From Ananas comosus (taxonomy: Eukaryota; Streptophyta; Magnoliopsida; Poales; Bromeliaceae), in contig NC_033637.1 of NCBI RefSeq assembly GCF_001540865.1, positions 9,665,078 to 9,729,077 of the forward strand: a stretch of DNA of 64,000 bases. Direction: 5' to 3'. Under the pieces are notes generated by a model that worked only from the letters and a program-made list of their open reading frames with translations, did not search any database and was not told the origin of the DNA. Position numbers and translations under genes: made by a program. Position 1 is the first letter of the stretch, and each line of letters opens with the position of its first letter. Of this stretch, positions 23,495-36,600 are shown in pieces.

Positions 23495-23935
23495 AAACTT
23501 CAAATAACCCCCTATGGTTTCGTACTTTCTCATTTTAGTACTCAGTGATTTAAAGTGTATCAAGTTAGTACCATGTGGCTTCGCACATTCTCATTTTAGT
23601 ATCCTGTGGTTTAAAGTGTATCAAGTTAGAAATCCGTGGTTTCATTTTTGTATCAAGTTAGTACCATGTGGTTTTATTTTACTCTTTTTATTATTCATTT
23701 CGGAGTATTTTTTTCGTTAAATCAGTAATAAAATTAAAACTAAAGGGTACTAAAATGAATATTCGATAAACTTAGGTAGGGTATCTTAAATTTTTTGTAT
23801 ATAATTTAACGAAATATTAAACTACAGGGTACTAAGTGAGAAAGTGCGAAACCACAGAATACTAACTTAATACACTTTAAACCACAGGGTACTAAAGTAA
23901 AAAAGTGCAAAACCACATAGCGGTTATTTGAAGTC
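23495..23935. mobile_element. Fold-back MITE, 'CTGTGGTTT' family (copy 3)
   Basis: The left arm has ACTTCAAATAACCCCCTATGG and the right arm CACATAGCGGTTATTTGAAG. Internal tandem copies of GTGGTTTAAAGTGTATCAAG expand the left arm. A poly-C run with an unresolved base at 23942 follows. Confidence 0.7.
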
Positions 23936-24223
23936 CCCCCCNCCCCCCCCCCCAAAAAAAAAAAACAAAGTACGTGAACAATTTACATGTTTGGACCACT
24001 TGCTTGTAATGACAGCCAAAAACAAGAGCGTAAATAAACTTTTTATTATAGCTGAGGTGGTGTACATTTCAGAGATCTCTAGCTTTCAAAACACACTCAA
24101 TATTCTATTTCATCCGCCGTGTAAAATATTCTGACATAAAAAAAAAAGAGAAAACCTAAAAAGAGTATAAATAAGCTCATAACAAATTAGTGTAGTTAGA
24201 TTATCTCCTTTCTTTTTTTTTTT

Positions 24224-24653
24224 GGGAAAACTTCAAAAAACCTCCCTGTGGTTTCACACTTTTTTATTTTAATACTATATAGTTTAAAGTTTATCAAATT
24301 AGTACCCTGTGATTTCTCACTTTATCACTTTAGTATACTGTGGTTTAAAGTGTATCAAGTTAGTACCCTGTGGTTTTGCACTTTATCACTTTAGTACCCT
24401 GTGGTTTCACACTTTATCACTTTAGTATCCTGTGATTTAAAAAACCACAGGATACTAATTTGATACAAAATTAAAACCACTGGGTACTAAAGTGATAAAG
24501 TGCAAAACCATACGGTACTAACTTGATACACTTTAAACCACGGGGTACTAAAGTGATAAGGTGAGAAACCACAGGGTACTAACTTGATACATTTTAAACC
24601 ACAGGATACTAAAGTGAAAAATATTGAAACCTCAAGGGGGTTTTTGAAGTTTT
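24224..24653. mobile_element. Fold-back MITE, 'CTGTGGTTT' family (copy 4, expanded arms)
   Basis: From GGGAAAACTTCAAAAAACC to GGGGGTTTTTGAAGTTTTCC it is an almost complete palindrome. Each arm contains several tandem copies of the roughly 35-bp module GTACCCTGTGGTTT + CACTTTATCACTTTA, so the arms have grown by internal duplication. Confidence 0.75.
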
Positions 24654-24719
24654 CCTTTTTTTTTTCAACATTTTCTGGTTTTTTTCAGTCGTGGTTGTGA
24701 TGAGCATATCTAAGGGACA

Positions 24720-24790
24720 TTTATGATGATGATGATGATGACAATAATAATAATAATAATAATAATAATAATTAATAATAAACAATAAAC
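24720..24790. repeat. (GAT)n/(AAT)n microsatellite
   Basis: Consecutive GAT triplets followed by AAT triplets. It gives a false minus-strand open frame of Tyr/His runs. Confidence 0.9.
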
Positions 24791-24988
24791 AATTAATCAA
24801 AGGAAGCAACTTGTCATGTGCTTTTCAAAAGAATGGGACAAATTGATTTTGGACACATCAATGGATTGAGCCAACATTTGGCTCTCAAGAAACGCTACTT
24901 GGGTTCAACCGTTCCCCTCCCAACTGAAAACAATTAAAGTTGCGAAGACTAATTCATAAGAATATGGCCAGATAATTAAGGGGGTCTT

Positions 24989-25156
24989 TACCGACTGTCC
25001 CTAACGCAAGTGACAAAATTAAGGACTTAGTGGTTGGTATCCGAAATTCCAAGTTTGAATTCTAGTTTATTTACATTAATTTTCAGCTAAGTTTATTTCT
25101 AAATGAAATAAATAAAGCAGATAACATGCGACCTTTCTCTAAAAAAAAAAAATAAA
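24989..25156 (+). mobile_element. tRNA-derived SINE (copy 2)
   Basis: 168 bp with box-A-like TTAGTGGTTGGTA, box-B-like GTTTGAATTC, an internal TTTATTTCTAAATGAAAT motif shared with the copy at 22419, and an A-rich tail. A perfect 15-bp target duplication AATTAAGGGGGTCTT lies at 24974-24988 and 25157-25171. Confidence 0.9.
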
Positions 25157-25169
25157 AATTAAGGGGGTC

Positions 25170-25579
25170 TTCATGCCCTTTTTTATCCTTTTTGATTTAT
25201 TTTCATTTTTGAGTGAAATTTTGAGCTGGACCATATAAATGAGGTGGGGCCAAAGGATATCAAGAGTGAGTGATCCACATGTTTGGGAGTAGATATCTTC
25301 CAAGAGAAAATTGTTGAATTGTTCTTCGCCCTAGCTTTTGTCTCTCACTGTCGGTGTCGGCCTAGCAGAGTGCTTTCGTCGTTGGTGTTCTTTCAGATCT
25401 CTACGCATTTCACAGCTCTATCGAAAATTTCCTCTGCCCCTATCGTACTCCAAATTTGTATTAATTTTAGATTGCTACGTACTACAGTTGCTATATTAAC
25501 CTGTAATATTATTAATAGTAAATAAATAGTATTTAAGTTGATAGTAAATAATATTTTTTTTATAAATAGTATTCCAACC

Positions 25580-25621
<42 letters not shown>

Positions 25622-26196
25622 GAAAACAATATTGCCTGTACCCAGCACATGTCGTACGCTTCGTGCACAACGTCTAATCTTTTTATGATTAATGGTTAAA
25701 ATTTAGAATTTAATCATATAGACGTAATTAGGGGTGGAAACGAGCTGAGCTTGAGCGAGCTAATCTCAGCTCATGCTTGGCTTGAAATTAATTTCGAGCC
25801 TAAATTTTGGCTCAAACTTGTCTTGAAATTAACTGGAGTTGAGCTAAGAGCTCGTGCGAGCCTAATTTCGAATCGAGCGAGCTTGAGCCCTAAATGAGCC
25901 GCTTGAAATTCTTAACATCATGTAGTCTGTTGTTTAGTTTTTAGAGAAAACTATCTAAATTTGATACAAAAATATTTCTAATAGATCAACATACAAAATA
26001 TATGCATGAATATGATATTATAATATTAAGAAAAATAATTTAGGAAAAGCAACTATGCGAGCAGGTGAAAGAGAGGGAGAGAGAAAGAGTAAATAAAGTA
26101 GAATTTTGCTAATTTGGTTTTGTAGGCTAGCAAATATGTCCAATACTCAATAAATATAATTAAAATACATAATATATATTATTTGTATATATATAT

Positions 26197-26230
<34 letters not shown>

Positions 26231-26270
26231 GTATATATATTTATTATTATATATATATGCTACTTATAAA
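25170..26270. other. Intergenic DNA with microsatellites and a hAT-like 5' end
   Basis: Contains a (CT)n tract at 25583-25610 followed by (AT)n, a TAGGGGTGGAAACGAGC motif at about 25733 that looks like a hAT left end with GAGC-rich subterminal repeats (no right end found), and a long (AT)n/(TA)n tract at 26185-26260. The 80-codon open frame at 25283 has no recognisable character. Confidence 0.45.
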
Positions 26271-28045
26271 AGCCTGAGTTTTGAATTTTTTTCTCTTTTC
26301 GAAAATACCTATATTCTTTTTACTAAATGTTTTCATGTCCAATAATTCTCGACCAATCATTTCAAATAATTCACTAAGTAATAATTTATTCTCAAATAAA
26401 GATATTAATTTTTTTTTATTAGATCTTATCTAACGATTAAAAATAAAAGTATCTGTCACTTTTTGTGACAATAATATCTTCGCATTTATATCATATCTTC
26501 TATCTACGCGTTTCTCAAATATTTTCTTTCTCACGCGTAATATTCGTACCTGCTAATTAGTTTTCAACGTAATATCTGTGAATTTCTCAAATGTCTCATT
26601 AATCTACCTATCATACACGTTCACTACTTACATAACATCCAGTTAACCTTTCTCACACGTAATATCCACGCGTTTCTCAAATATCTCATCAAAATTCTAA
26701 TCTTTTGTCATTATTTCTCAAAAATTCTCTTAACCTATTATAATTTTGAATTAAACATATCCTTGCATTTGAATTTAAATATTAGAATGGATCAAAATTA
26801 AATTTTAAATTTTAAATTAAACATAAATTTTATTGCGAAAATATCTCTATCTTTTTAACTAATTTTTCGTGTCCAGAAATTTTGAACTATTCATCTCAAA
26901 CAATCTATTAAATTTTAAATTCGTTAGAAACAAATAATATCTCCACTACCCACGTATTTGAATTTAAATCTTAAAGTGAATTAAAATTAAATTTTAAAAA
27001 TTTTAAATCTTTCAAAGTGGATTAAAATTAAATTTTAATTTTTAAAATTAAACATAATAAATATTTTAATATTTTTACTTTAAAATATATATATTTAAAT
27101 TTTGAATTCACTAGATATCGAAAAATATAGCAAAATATTTAATATTTCTACCATGTAATATCTGCCCGCCACACATAATATAGAGAATATTTTAATACCC
27201 TCGCATATAAAATTTTTCTCCCGTACCCAATTTTATCTCATCATAATACTTATCCATACATAAAGTATATTTTTTTTAATACTTTCTCATCTCCATCTGT
27301 ACGTTTATTAAATATAAAGCATATTCTTTTTAGTAATATTTTATTCGTTCCTCATCGTCGTTCTCGGTCGCCTTCGCTACAGTTGAAAAGGTTTTTTGGC
27401 AACACCTAATTCATTTTAATGTGTCATAATATAATTTCCCATCTAATTCGTCTTTCGTGCACTTTGTTTTACTTTTTAAGATTTTTAAATGCTAATAAAT
27501 ATGCCTTTTCATGACCTTTTATCTTATATTAATTGCGGAAGTTATCGTCCTTCTGGCACATTGTTATTGTCCTCACCGGCTCAACACGTCATCGTCGTCA
27601 CCTTCGCCGATCATTGTCGCCTTCGCTAACACATCATCATCGTCACTTTTGCCAGCACTTCATCATCATCCTACTCACCGGAACAATCATTTTTTTGACA
27701 ATTGAAAAGGTATTTTGGTGCTACTCAATATTCTCAATGTATAACTAATTCTTCATTTTAATTTCTAACTTATATTTACTAGCTAAGTGCACATAAAATA
27801 CACGTTGCATAAAATATTAAAAATGTAATATATACTGTTTAAAATTTTTGAAACACTAAACGCATAACTTTTAATTTTTTAAAGAAATATAATTTTTTCA
27901 AACTTCTAATAGACATAAATTAAGACCCACGAAAACTTAAAAACCAAACAATATTAAAAATTCATTTACAAATAAAAAAATTCTTTAAAATGATATTAGG
28001 AAAAAACTCAAAATAATATAATAATAATTCAAAATCATAATAAAT
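26270..28045. other. AT-rich degenerate repeats, no gene
   Basis: Short direct repeats such as 'aaattaaattttaaa' and 'cacgcgtaatattc' recur, and the 27350-27420 and 27580-27740 stretches share 'tcgccttcgct' and 'attgaaaaggt..tttggtgctac'-type motifs. It looks like decayed mobile DNA. A possible Helitron-like terminus lies at 27779 (ACTAGCTAAGTGCAC on the + strand). Confidence 0.35.
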
Positions 28046-28049
28046 AGAT

Positions 28050-28320
28050 GGGTAAATTGCATTGCTACCCCCTGAACTTTTGGCGAAGTTTCACTTTACC
28101 CCTCGAACTCCTAAAATTGACATCTAACACTCTAAACTCTAATATTTCATTTATGTTACCCCTTCCGTCAGTTTTCTGTTAAGCTCCGTTAACCGAAAAC
28201 TGACGGAATGGATAAAACGAATAAAATATTAAAGTTTAGGGTGTTAGATGTCTATTTTTGGAGTTTGGGGGGTTAAGTGAAACTCGCCAAAAGTTCAGAA
28301 GGTAGCAGTGCAATTTACTC
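28050..28320. mobile_element. Fold-back MITE (nearly full palindrome)
   Basis: The left arm GGGTAAATTGCATTGCTACC and CTGAACTTTTGGCGAAGTTT pair with AACTCGCCAAAAGTTCAG and GGTAGCAGTGCAATTTACTC. About 110 bp per arm around a short centre (GTTAAGCTCCGTTAAC). Could form a long hairpin RNA if transcribed. Confidence 0.8.
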
Positions 28321-29835
28321 AGTCCTCGAGCACTCTTGACTATAAATTATTTTATTATAATACTTTACTTATGAATTGACTACTAACCCTCAAGTTAGTG
28401 ATCATACTTGATTTTGAATTTATATATATTTTTTATCGTAAAATAAATCGTACCATAATTTATCCTACATTTTATTGTAATAAAATAAAAGCGAAAGAAA
28501 TAAATTAGAGTTGCTTAAAGATAAGAAAAGAACAATGCTAACTATCTGCGATTCTCGAACACTCTACTATTCTGGTGCACTTGCTAATATGGTTGGTTTA
28601 CAATAGGTGTCCTTACTCGGATATAGAAATTTTAATTCTCAGTTAATGTCACGCCCTGGGGTCCCTTTTTGGTTTAAAAGTCATTACGGAAGTGCTCAAT
28701 TTTTTTTTTTGAAAAACCTAAGCCCCCGAGTATGCCAGATCTGCCACAAATACAGTAAGTTCACTGTTCACGCGGACAGAGTCACCCCTAAATTTGTACG
28801 GCATCGCACAAGTACAAGGTACAAGATTCACAATATAGGATACAACCACCACATATGAACAGCCACATATTCATACACCATTCACATTCGCATTTAATAC
28901 ATCACAATTATTCATAAATCCACATCTATCAGCTTAAAACGTTTCCTACCCGGAAACTCGTTTTGAAATACTAATAATCAGGAAAACTAGAAAATCCTTT
29001 TAAAACTGTTTCCCACAAAAAAATCTTTTCTTTTTAAAACTAGCTACCACGATGGATAGAAAACCATTTCAGTTTGCAAGAATCACAAATCCTTTATTAC
29101 ATTCATGAAATCCCAATTATTCAATCATCATGAAATACTGAACCATAATTGCATTCTAAGTCATTATTTAAGGAAAGCAGGTTAAGAGTTTAAACCGAAT
29201 GGACGGGTTCGAAAGCTCTACCGAACCACTAAGTGCGCTCCTCACGAACCGTCCCACTAGGACCCGCGACGTCACCTGGTAATGGGGGTGGGGGTTGAGA
29301 ACATGTAAATATGTCTCCCCTCCCAATGGGTACCGCAAGCCCACGAGGGCGAAGAGTACTTACCAGTCAAGAAAGATAAACAAAGATATGGTAATGGTAA
29401 TACAGTAGCAACGATAATAAATGAACGAGAAGTATAAATGAATAACTACCGCTACTGTATGTATGCATCAATCGGACGACAAGTCCAAAAGTAACCCAAT
29501 CAAAAACATGCCATATTGGTCCGCAACACCTCAGGCCTGTACCACGACTGCTCTAACCTGTAGACGACCCCAGCATAAGCTCTTGGGTCGGACCCAAGCA
29601 TAAGCTCTTGGGTCTGAAAGTATATAACCCCTCTTGGGCTCACGGGTAAGTACTCCCAACCACTTTTCCAGAAAAGAACACCCTCTTGCGGTGGATCAGA
29701 TCGCTGGTGTTCGTGAAATTCGTACGAGCAGTAGCGATCGATGCTGATATACTCAATAGCCAAACATCGGTAACTATCCTACAATCCAACCTCTCAGGGT
29801 ATACCGACCGTATAGGTCATCGAACCGTAAAGAAC

Positions 29836-29990
29836 ACAAGTACCAACCACTCAGGTCAACTAGGATGGAACAACTCAACATTTTTCCGAAAGTATACAAG
29901 TACCGACAACTCAGGTCAACTAGAATAGAACAACTCAACATCCTTCCGAAGGTATACAAGTACCGACCACTCAGGTCAACTAATATATAT
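29836..29990. repeat. 60-bp tandem repeat, about 2.6 copies
   Basis: Units start at 29836, 29896 and 29956 with ACAAGTACCGACCACTCAGG and continue TCAACTAGAATGGAACAACTC; exact 60-bp spacing. Confidence 0.85.
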
Positions 29991-30174
29991 GCACAAGAAC
30001 CGACAATAGGTCACAAGGACGTCACGTCATGCATTGGTATAATCCAGAACTAACCGTCAGCCACTAGCCGACAATCCTACCCCTCAGGATATACCGACCA
30101 TATAGGTCATCAAGTAGTCAACCAACCCAGTAGGTCACAATAACAATGCAGTAAGCCGACTGACTAGGTCACAG

Positions 30175-30315
30175 ATATGAGATACAAGAACTGACCAACT
30201 AGGTCACAATACCCGATGCAACGCATCGACCGACTGGTCACAGATACGAAATACAAGAATTGACCAACTAGGTCACAATACCCGATGCAACGCACTGACC
30301 GACTAAGTCATGAAT
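30175..30315. repeat. 69-bp tandem repeat, about 2 copies
   Basis: GACCAACTAGGTCACAATAC recurs at 30193 and 30262, followed each time by CCGATGCAACGCA, within the minus-oriented LTR piece. Confidence 0.8.
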
Positions 30316-30856
30316 CTCACAAATAATCACAAAACCGCTCTATTTCTAAAATATGATACAGGGTATGCAACGAACTAAGTAGAGCAATAAAGAGATATGG
30401 TATAGGTGCTAAGCTCAACATATAACATGCAAGATAAACAACAAGGAAAGAGTGAAGGAAATGTCACCGAGCGTGCACTATTGTACCGACTTCGGGTCGA
30501 AGTACCCACCTGTACGTATCTGGCACTGGTCTCCCGACTGCGGAGAAGAATCAACTGGACCTATGAAGGATCCACCGGGTTAGAATCCAACCCACGAATA
30601 CGAACCACTATCTCACAATCTTCACTAATAAACTTACGGGAATCGGTTTCCCAAAATCGATTGTCGTAACTGACCAGAAGTCCCGAAATCGCATCGAGAC
30701 TCCGCCGTCACCGACCTCAACTGCCCACCCACTAAGTCTACAGAATATGAGCAAAGGATAGTAAGAAAAGCTAGAGAGAACTCTAAAGCTAAATGCCACT
30801 AAACTATCGCTAACCACTACGAGCTATCTGTAGATATAAAATGCAATCTCTGACCC

Positions 30857-31080
30857 AATCTCACTGGGGACTGCGATACACCCGTCCCGCCTGTCGAAGC
30901 TACCCCATCCACCACTCCGAGGGCTGCCGGTGGCGAGATCTCACTAGGGACTGTGCTACACCCGTCCCGTCTGCCGAAGCTACACCGTATAGCATCCCGA
31001 GGGCTGCCGATGGCGAGATCTCACTAGAAACTATGCTACACCTGTCCCGTCTGCCAAAGCTACACCGTACACCACCCACT
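30857..31080. repeat. 80-bp tandem repeat, about 2.8 copies
   Basis: TCACTRGGGACTG-like starts lie at 30861, 30941 and 31021, exactly 80 bp apart, each followed by CTACACCCGTCCCGTCTGCC and an AGGGCTGCCG motif. It produces spurious frames on both strands. Confidence 0.9.
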
Positions 31081-31266
31081 AGAATGGCCATCCAAGTAGA
31101 AAGGTCCAATAGGATTGCTGCGACTCAATACACGTCACAGTTTCACTGAGGGTAAAGAAAGGCGTCACTAACTACCACTAACCCAATCTCACACGGGCTG
31201 CCCAAACGGACCTACACGGCATGTAACCAAGTTACGCCGTACACCACCCACAGAGTATAGCACACT

Positions 31267-33671
31267 GAACTTTAGCAAATTGCAAGATTCTAGTGTTGGA
31301 ATGGTATATCGAGATTTTTCTGAAATTCTTGAGGGTCGTTGACTGTGTTCCGACCAATTACTCACGTCTTGAGAAGCGAGGTTGAGTACTTAGCACAAAA
31401 CCTCCAAACTGCAGGTTTTGGGGTGCTGGATACCGTACCAGAGAAGGGGAACCGGAACTGCGTCGCCTAACTAAGAGGGGTGCTCTCAGGTTTGAGCACT
31501 ACGAGGCAGAGTACCGATACTGCATCGCCCGAGTACCGGTATTGGACCTGGTACCGGTACGGGATTGCGAGGGTACCGGTACGCAGTATATTTTCTTGTT
31601 TGACCGAAGCTCGGGTTTGGCAAGCTCGGCTGCAGGGTACTGGTACTCCAGCCAGCGTACCAGTACGCAGTGCAGATGCAATCTGCACATTGTTAAGGGG
31701 TCCTTTTGAGATTGTTACATCTCTATATATATCCCCACAGCCCCTTGGAGACTCTTTTGAGCTCTAAACAGTGGAGAAGAGAGGTAGAAGCTCCCCTCTC
31801 TTGATTTTCTCCCTTTTTCTTGTGATTTAGCTTGGTTTGATCTCCTCTTTTCGCTTCTCTTTGCTCTATGTTGGTTTTCCCACCTTGGAGAAGCCTTGGA
31901 TTGAGGATTTGAGCTTATAAGAGGAAAGATCTTCAACCTTAGCTCATTCCTAACTTAGTTTGGAGCTTGTGGAGAAGTTAGTAACCTTGATATTCTCTTT
32001 AGATCATGTTTTGGTGGATTTTTGTGTATGAAACCTAGTTTTGTGAAATTAGGATTTCTTTTGGGGGTTTTTGATTTGTAGCGTTTGGAGCTAAATTGAT
32101 ATGCGTAGAACCTTCTTCTAGGTTAGATTAGAAGTGTTCTAACTCTCATTTGAAATTTGGGAGGGTTTTCTACCATTCAAGATGAGATTTAACCTCTTTA
32201 TGGGTTGGTTAAAGATTAGCTTATGGGGTGTTCTTTCATTGCTCCTAACCCTCTTAAAATTTTCTTTAGAGAGTTAGGAGACTAGTAGAACTTTCGTTCA
32301 CGCAAACGAATTTGATACGAGGAGTTCTCGGTGTGTTTGACCTCACCGAAATGGGTGAACTCCCCCTATGTTATTACTTATGGTTTAAAAATGAAAAAAT
32401 CATGTATATTTATACTAGATAGAGCATAAATGAATTTTAGAATGCTTAAAATGCATTATAGCTTACATGTGAAGTGGCATTCTTGTTCTATGCTAGAGAT
32501 CATGTTATCTTTTGTAAAATGACAAGTTTTTGTATGCTTATGGACATAGAATATATACTTGACATAGTAAACCCTAATGTCATAAAGTGGCATTGGCCCT
32601 AGTAAACGATTAAACCTCTACACTATGACATATAACTAGACCTTTGGGTTGCTAGTATTTATACCATGTTTAAGACATGACGACCGTGTGCTTGAGGTGA
32701 TGATCATATTTGCTTGCCATTTGTGCTCATTCGCACATGCTTGTACGGGTCGCTCCCTACAAGCCGGCACTCCGGAGTTGGCCTATGCGACATATGCTCG
32801 CTCGTGCGGTATTGGGTTCCCTACTGGGTCGCCGTGGATCAGTCACATTCCTACGGGGAAATGCTGGATTACCCAGGGCCATTAGGCGGCACAAGCCGAT
32901 CTACACTTGTGTAGGTCCTAAATTGGATTTGAAAAATGACAATTAAACAATTAAGTGACAATTACTACTTGATAGTAGGTATTGGTCGGACATAGTAGTA
33001 TACTTGTTGGACATGCTTGGTACATAGTAGTATACTTGTTGGACATGTTTGGTGCATAATAGTATACTTATTCGACATGTTAGAGCATATTAGAATACTC
33101 CTTGGATACACTCATTCATGATAGAATAGTAGTATCACTTGAATGCTAAATTAAGGCATAGTAGCTTAGCAAAATTATATTTGGTAAATATATATGCTGT
33201 TTATTTCATTTTTTTTTTACTACTTATGCCTCCATAGCCTAGTGGTGTATTTTGCTGATGTCGGCGGCTTACCCACTGGGAACTATTGTTTAATAGTTCT
33301 AACGCCCTCTATTTTGTTGTTTTTGTTTACAGAGCCTTCTACACCCGGTGAGGCTAGAGACCGCGGCAAAGGAGTTGCCCCTAGCTAGATTGAGTGGTGA
33401 TTGTACTAGGTGGTCATATCTCTTTTGTTATGTATTGGAGAGATATTTTCGTACCCTACGTATAGAGACCACCATTTTTGTATCTAGCTTTATGTTCTTG
33501 GACCATAGTTGCATGATTTACTTTATGGATTATGATAGTTGTTCAGTTTTATTTCTTCCACTTGTTACTAGAATTTAGTTGTTGTATGCTTTGATAACCT
33601 ACTAGATGCTCTCTTTTCCTCGTTCTATTCATTGCATTGTTGTAGACGCCTTATATGTTGTAGGCATATGG
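31267..33671 (+). repeat. LTR-derived piece, plus orientation, with GTACCGGTAC cluster
   Basis: It shares 'ctgaactttagcaaattg' with 58634-58653, carries GTACCGGTAC-type palindromes at 31430-31670, a TATATATCC promoter-like motif near 31725 followed by leader-like sequence, and the 3' landmarks 'cactccggagt', 'acccactgggaac' and 'cagagcc' at 32.77-33.33 kb. No coding region is recognisable. Confidence 0.5.
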
Positions 33672-36600
33672 TGTCACGCCCCGGGGTCCCTTTTCAGTTT
33701 AAAACAAAACGGAAAAGCGTCTGAATTTTTTTTTTTTTTGAAAACCTGACCCCAGAGTATGCCAGATCCGCCACAAATACAGGGAATCCACTGTTCACAC
33801 GGACAGAGTCTCCCCTGTATTTGCACGGCGTCGATCAAATACACAGTACAACCAGGATACAACCACAACCAGATGAATATAAAGATAACTATACATTCAT
33901 ACATTCACCATTCACATCACAGTTTTACATTCAAGGTTTAAACAGAAATCCACAAAAATCTTTTGAAAACTGTTTCCTACACAGAAACCTTTATTCTTTT
34001 AAAAACGCTACTCACGAGCGGGTACGAAAAACCGCTTGCTTTTATTTTAAATATCCAGAAATCCAAATTTTCAATTGTAAATAAATACTGAAGCCACATA
34101 AAACGCAACTAAACTATATAACAACGAGGAATATCCAAGGATAATAACTAAATCGAATAACCTGGGTCGGAACCGCTCTATCTCGACGCGATACACACGT
34201 ACCTCACGTCTCGTCTCCCACTACTCATGCGCCCGCCTTACGACCTGAAAATGTGGGGAGGTGAAACATGTAACATGTCTCCCCTCCCAGTGGTACCCGG
34301 CAAGCCGAAGAAGGCGATGAGTACTCACCGGAATCAAGGAAGACGAGCTATACAACAACACGGAAACTAAATAGACATAAGTGCTGTAAGTCAAAATCGA
34401 TAAGTAAGGAGGCTGACAAGTATTAGATGCAGTAAATAAACAGTAGCTATCAATAAACAGATAAGGATGTACTGAAAACTAACACTAAGCAGCTACTGTT
34501 ATGCATGTCGTCAACATCGACCGATAAAGCGCAAAAGAACCAATCTCGCTGCCGACCTACACCTCCTGGCTCCGAAGACTCAGGCCCATGCCACAACCTG
34601 GCTCAAACCATGTACCTGACCCTCGCATGAAGCCTCTGGGTCAGAAGCAGGTACCTGACCCTCGCAATGAAGCCCTGGTCAGAAGCATATACCTCGCAAT
34701 TAAAGCCCTGGGCTCACGTTGCCCATCAACCACTTTCCGAAAAGAACACCCTCTATGCGGTGGATCAGACCGGCGGTCGTCGTGAATGCGTCCACTCCGC
34801 AGTGGCGATCCAAATGTAGTACTGCTCAAAGATCAATCCATCGGGCAACTAGCTAACATGGCCAGCTCCCTCAAGGGCACACCGACCGTATAGGTCATCG
34901 AGACAGCAACTAATCGCTACGTATGTCAAGGTAGAACTTAACAACTCGACCGAATAGGCATAGATACAAAAATAGGGGAACACGCCCAACCAAATCACAG
35001 ATATAGATATAATGTAGCAACTGCACACGAATAGGTCATAGATAATCAAAATAGGGGACACGCCGCAAGCCAAATCACAGAATATACGTACCGATCAGTC
35101 AACTCTATCTCCTAACATTGATATCAATATGGAACTAACTGTAACGAGAAACGCAAGAAAGACCATCACTAGGTCAACAGATACGGAGCTCAAACAGACC
35201 AAGACTTAGTCAATCCGAACGCGATGCGACTAGAACTTACTCTACCCTACTCAGATACTAAGCTGCAAACAACGGTAGAGTATACAACAAACAAACCGTG
35301 GTTCACATTACAACGAACAGAACGGTGGCAAAGCTCAATATATAAACGTATGCCATGGATAATAACAAAGGGACAAAGGGTAATAAACCATCCCGATACG
35401 TCGCACCAGACGACGTCAGGATCCAAGAATCCCACCTGTACACTGTCGCGCCTGTCTCTGACCTGCAAAAAGAACTCAACAGACTAAGGAGGGTCCCTCT
35501 CGGGTTATGCGTCTAACCCACAATTACAACCACTACTCTCACAACCTCACAGAACAAACCACGATGATCGTTTGTCCTAAAACCAACTATCGTAACTCGC
35601 CCCGGAGTGACAGTCCAAAACTCGCACCGGGACTCCGTCGGGACCCACGAACTGTCGCGCGGCAAATCGTACGCCGGACGTCGTGCTACGAGTCATCCGT
35701 GCACTAAACATAAGAAACTCGTGCATCATGGCAACAACACTCGCCTCACCATCGAAACCGATTATCGTCGACGAGCGAATGAAATATTCCGATCCGGGGT
35801 TCCAGAAGTGTCTAATTCGACATACGTCCGAACGCCACCGTCGCTCACACTCCGTCTTTTCGCGAGCCTCGAATGACACGGGTGACCACCAAATAAGGCT
35901 CAGCGACTACACAATAGCTCTCACGGAAGCACCGTCGGCAATGATTACCGAGCCAAAACCGGCGGTTCGCGTCGGCGGATTTGCCGACAAACACACCGGA
36001 AATACATTTCCGATCTTTGCAAAGGTCCGGGGCCTTGGACAATCAGTCCAGAGGTCACCCACAATTCATCCATGCTGCCAACAGCAGCCGCAACAACTCG
36101 AAATACATAAAAGCCCTCCCGATTACCCGAAATCGCATTATTTCATGCGATTTCGGCGCTTTTATGGTCCGTCTACACAAACTAGGAGTCATTCAGCCAA
36201 ACCGAGACACATACTGACAGGTCTCGGCGTGCCTGAGGCCGTGCTCACCTTTCGGAGCAATTCCGGCCACTGTGGGGAGCGCACGAGCGACGCGAAATTC
36301 AGTAAACTGCGCGCACTGAAACTAAAACACATGTAACTAACTCATCCGGAGCTCTATGACCCTAAGTGAGGTGAGCATTGTGATCAGAACTGACTGAAGA
36401 TCACCGTGCTCACCTCCGGGGGCATCGGAACAGCCCTGGGTCGCCGGAACAGTGATCTAAACAGGAGACTATGCGCAGAAAGACTGAAATCAAGCTTACC
36501 GGCCGGGGGAGAGCTAGGGCTGCCCGGCAGCGGCCGGACGGCGGGAGCGCCGGCGGCAGGAGGGTTCAGGCGATGCAGGGAGACCAAGGGATGCGTCAGC

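Larger units (their letters stand above)
28647..31266 (-). repeat. Long-LTR piece, minus orientation, with internal tandem arrays
   Basis: It starts TGTCACGCCCTGGGGTCCC, the reverse complement of an LTR 3' end, and runs parallel to the first part of 33672-38188 (shared GCCACAAATACAG, ACTGTTCACGCGGACAGAGT, TCTCCCCTCCCA, CACCCTCT.CGGTGGATCAGA). Long LTRs with these termini are typical of del/Tekay Gypsy elements. No gag-pol is present. Confidence 0.6.

Noticed and set aside
25283..25525. 80-codon frame, possible small gene
   Set aside because: No start context, domain or conserved motif; lies in AT-rich repeat DNA.
29836..31080. Regularly spaced repeats, considered as a CRISPR-like array
   Set aside because: Repeats are contiguous tandem units of 60-80 bp without spacers, in plant nuclear DNA.
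35683..36336. 217-codon open frame in the long LTR
   Set aside because: No recognisable domain, antisense to the LTR orientation, and no codon pattern; probably fortuitous.
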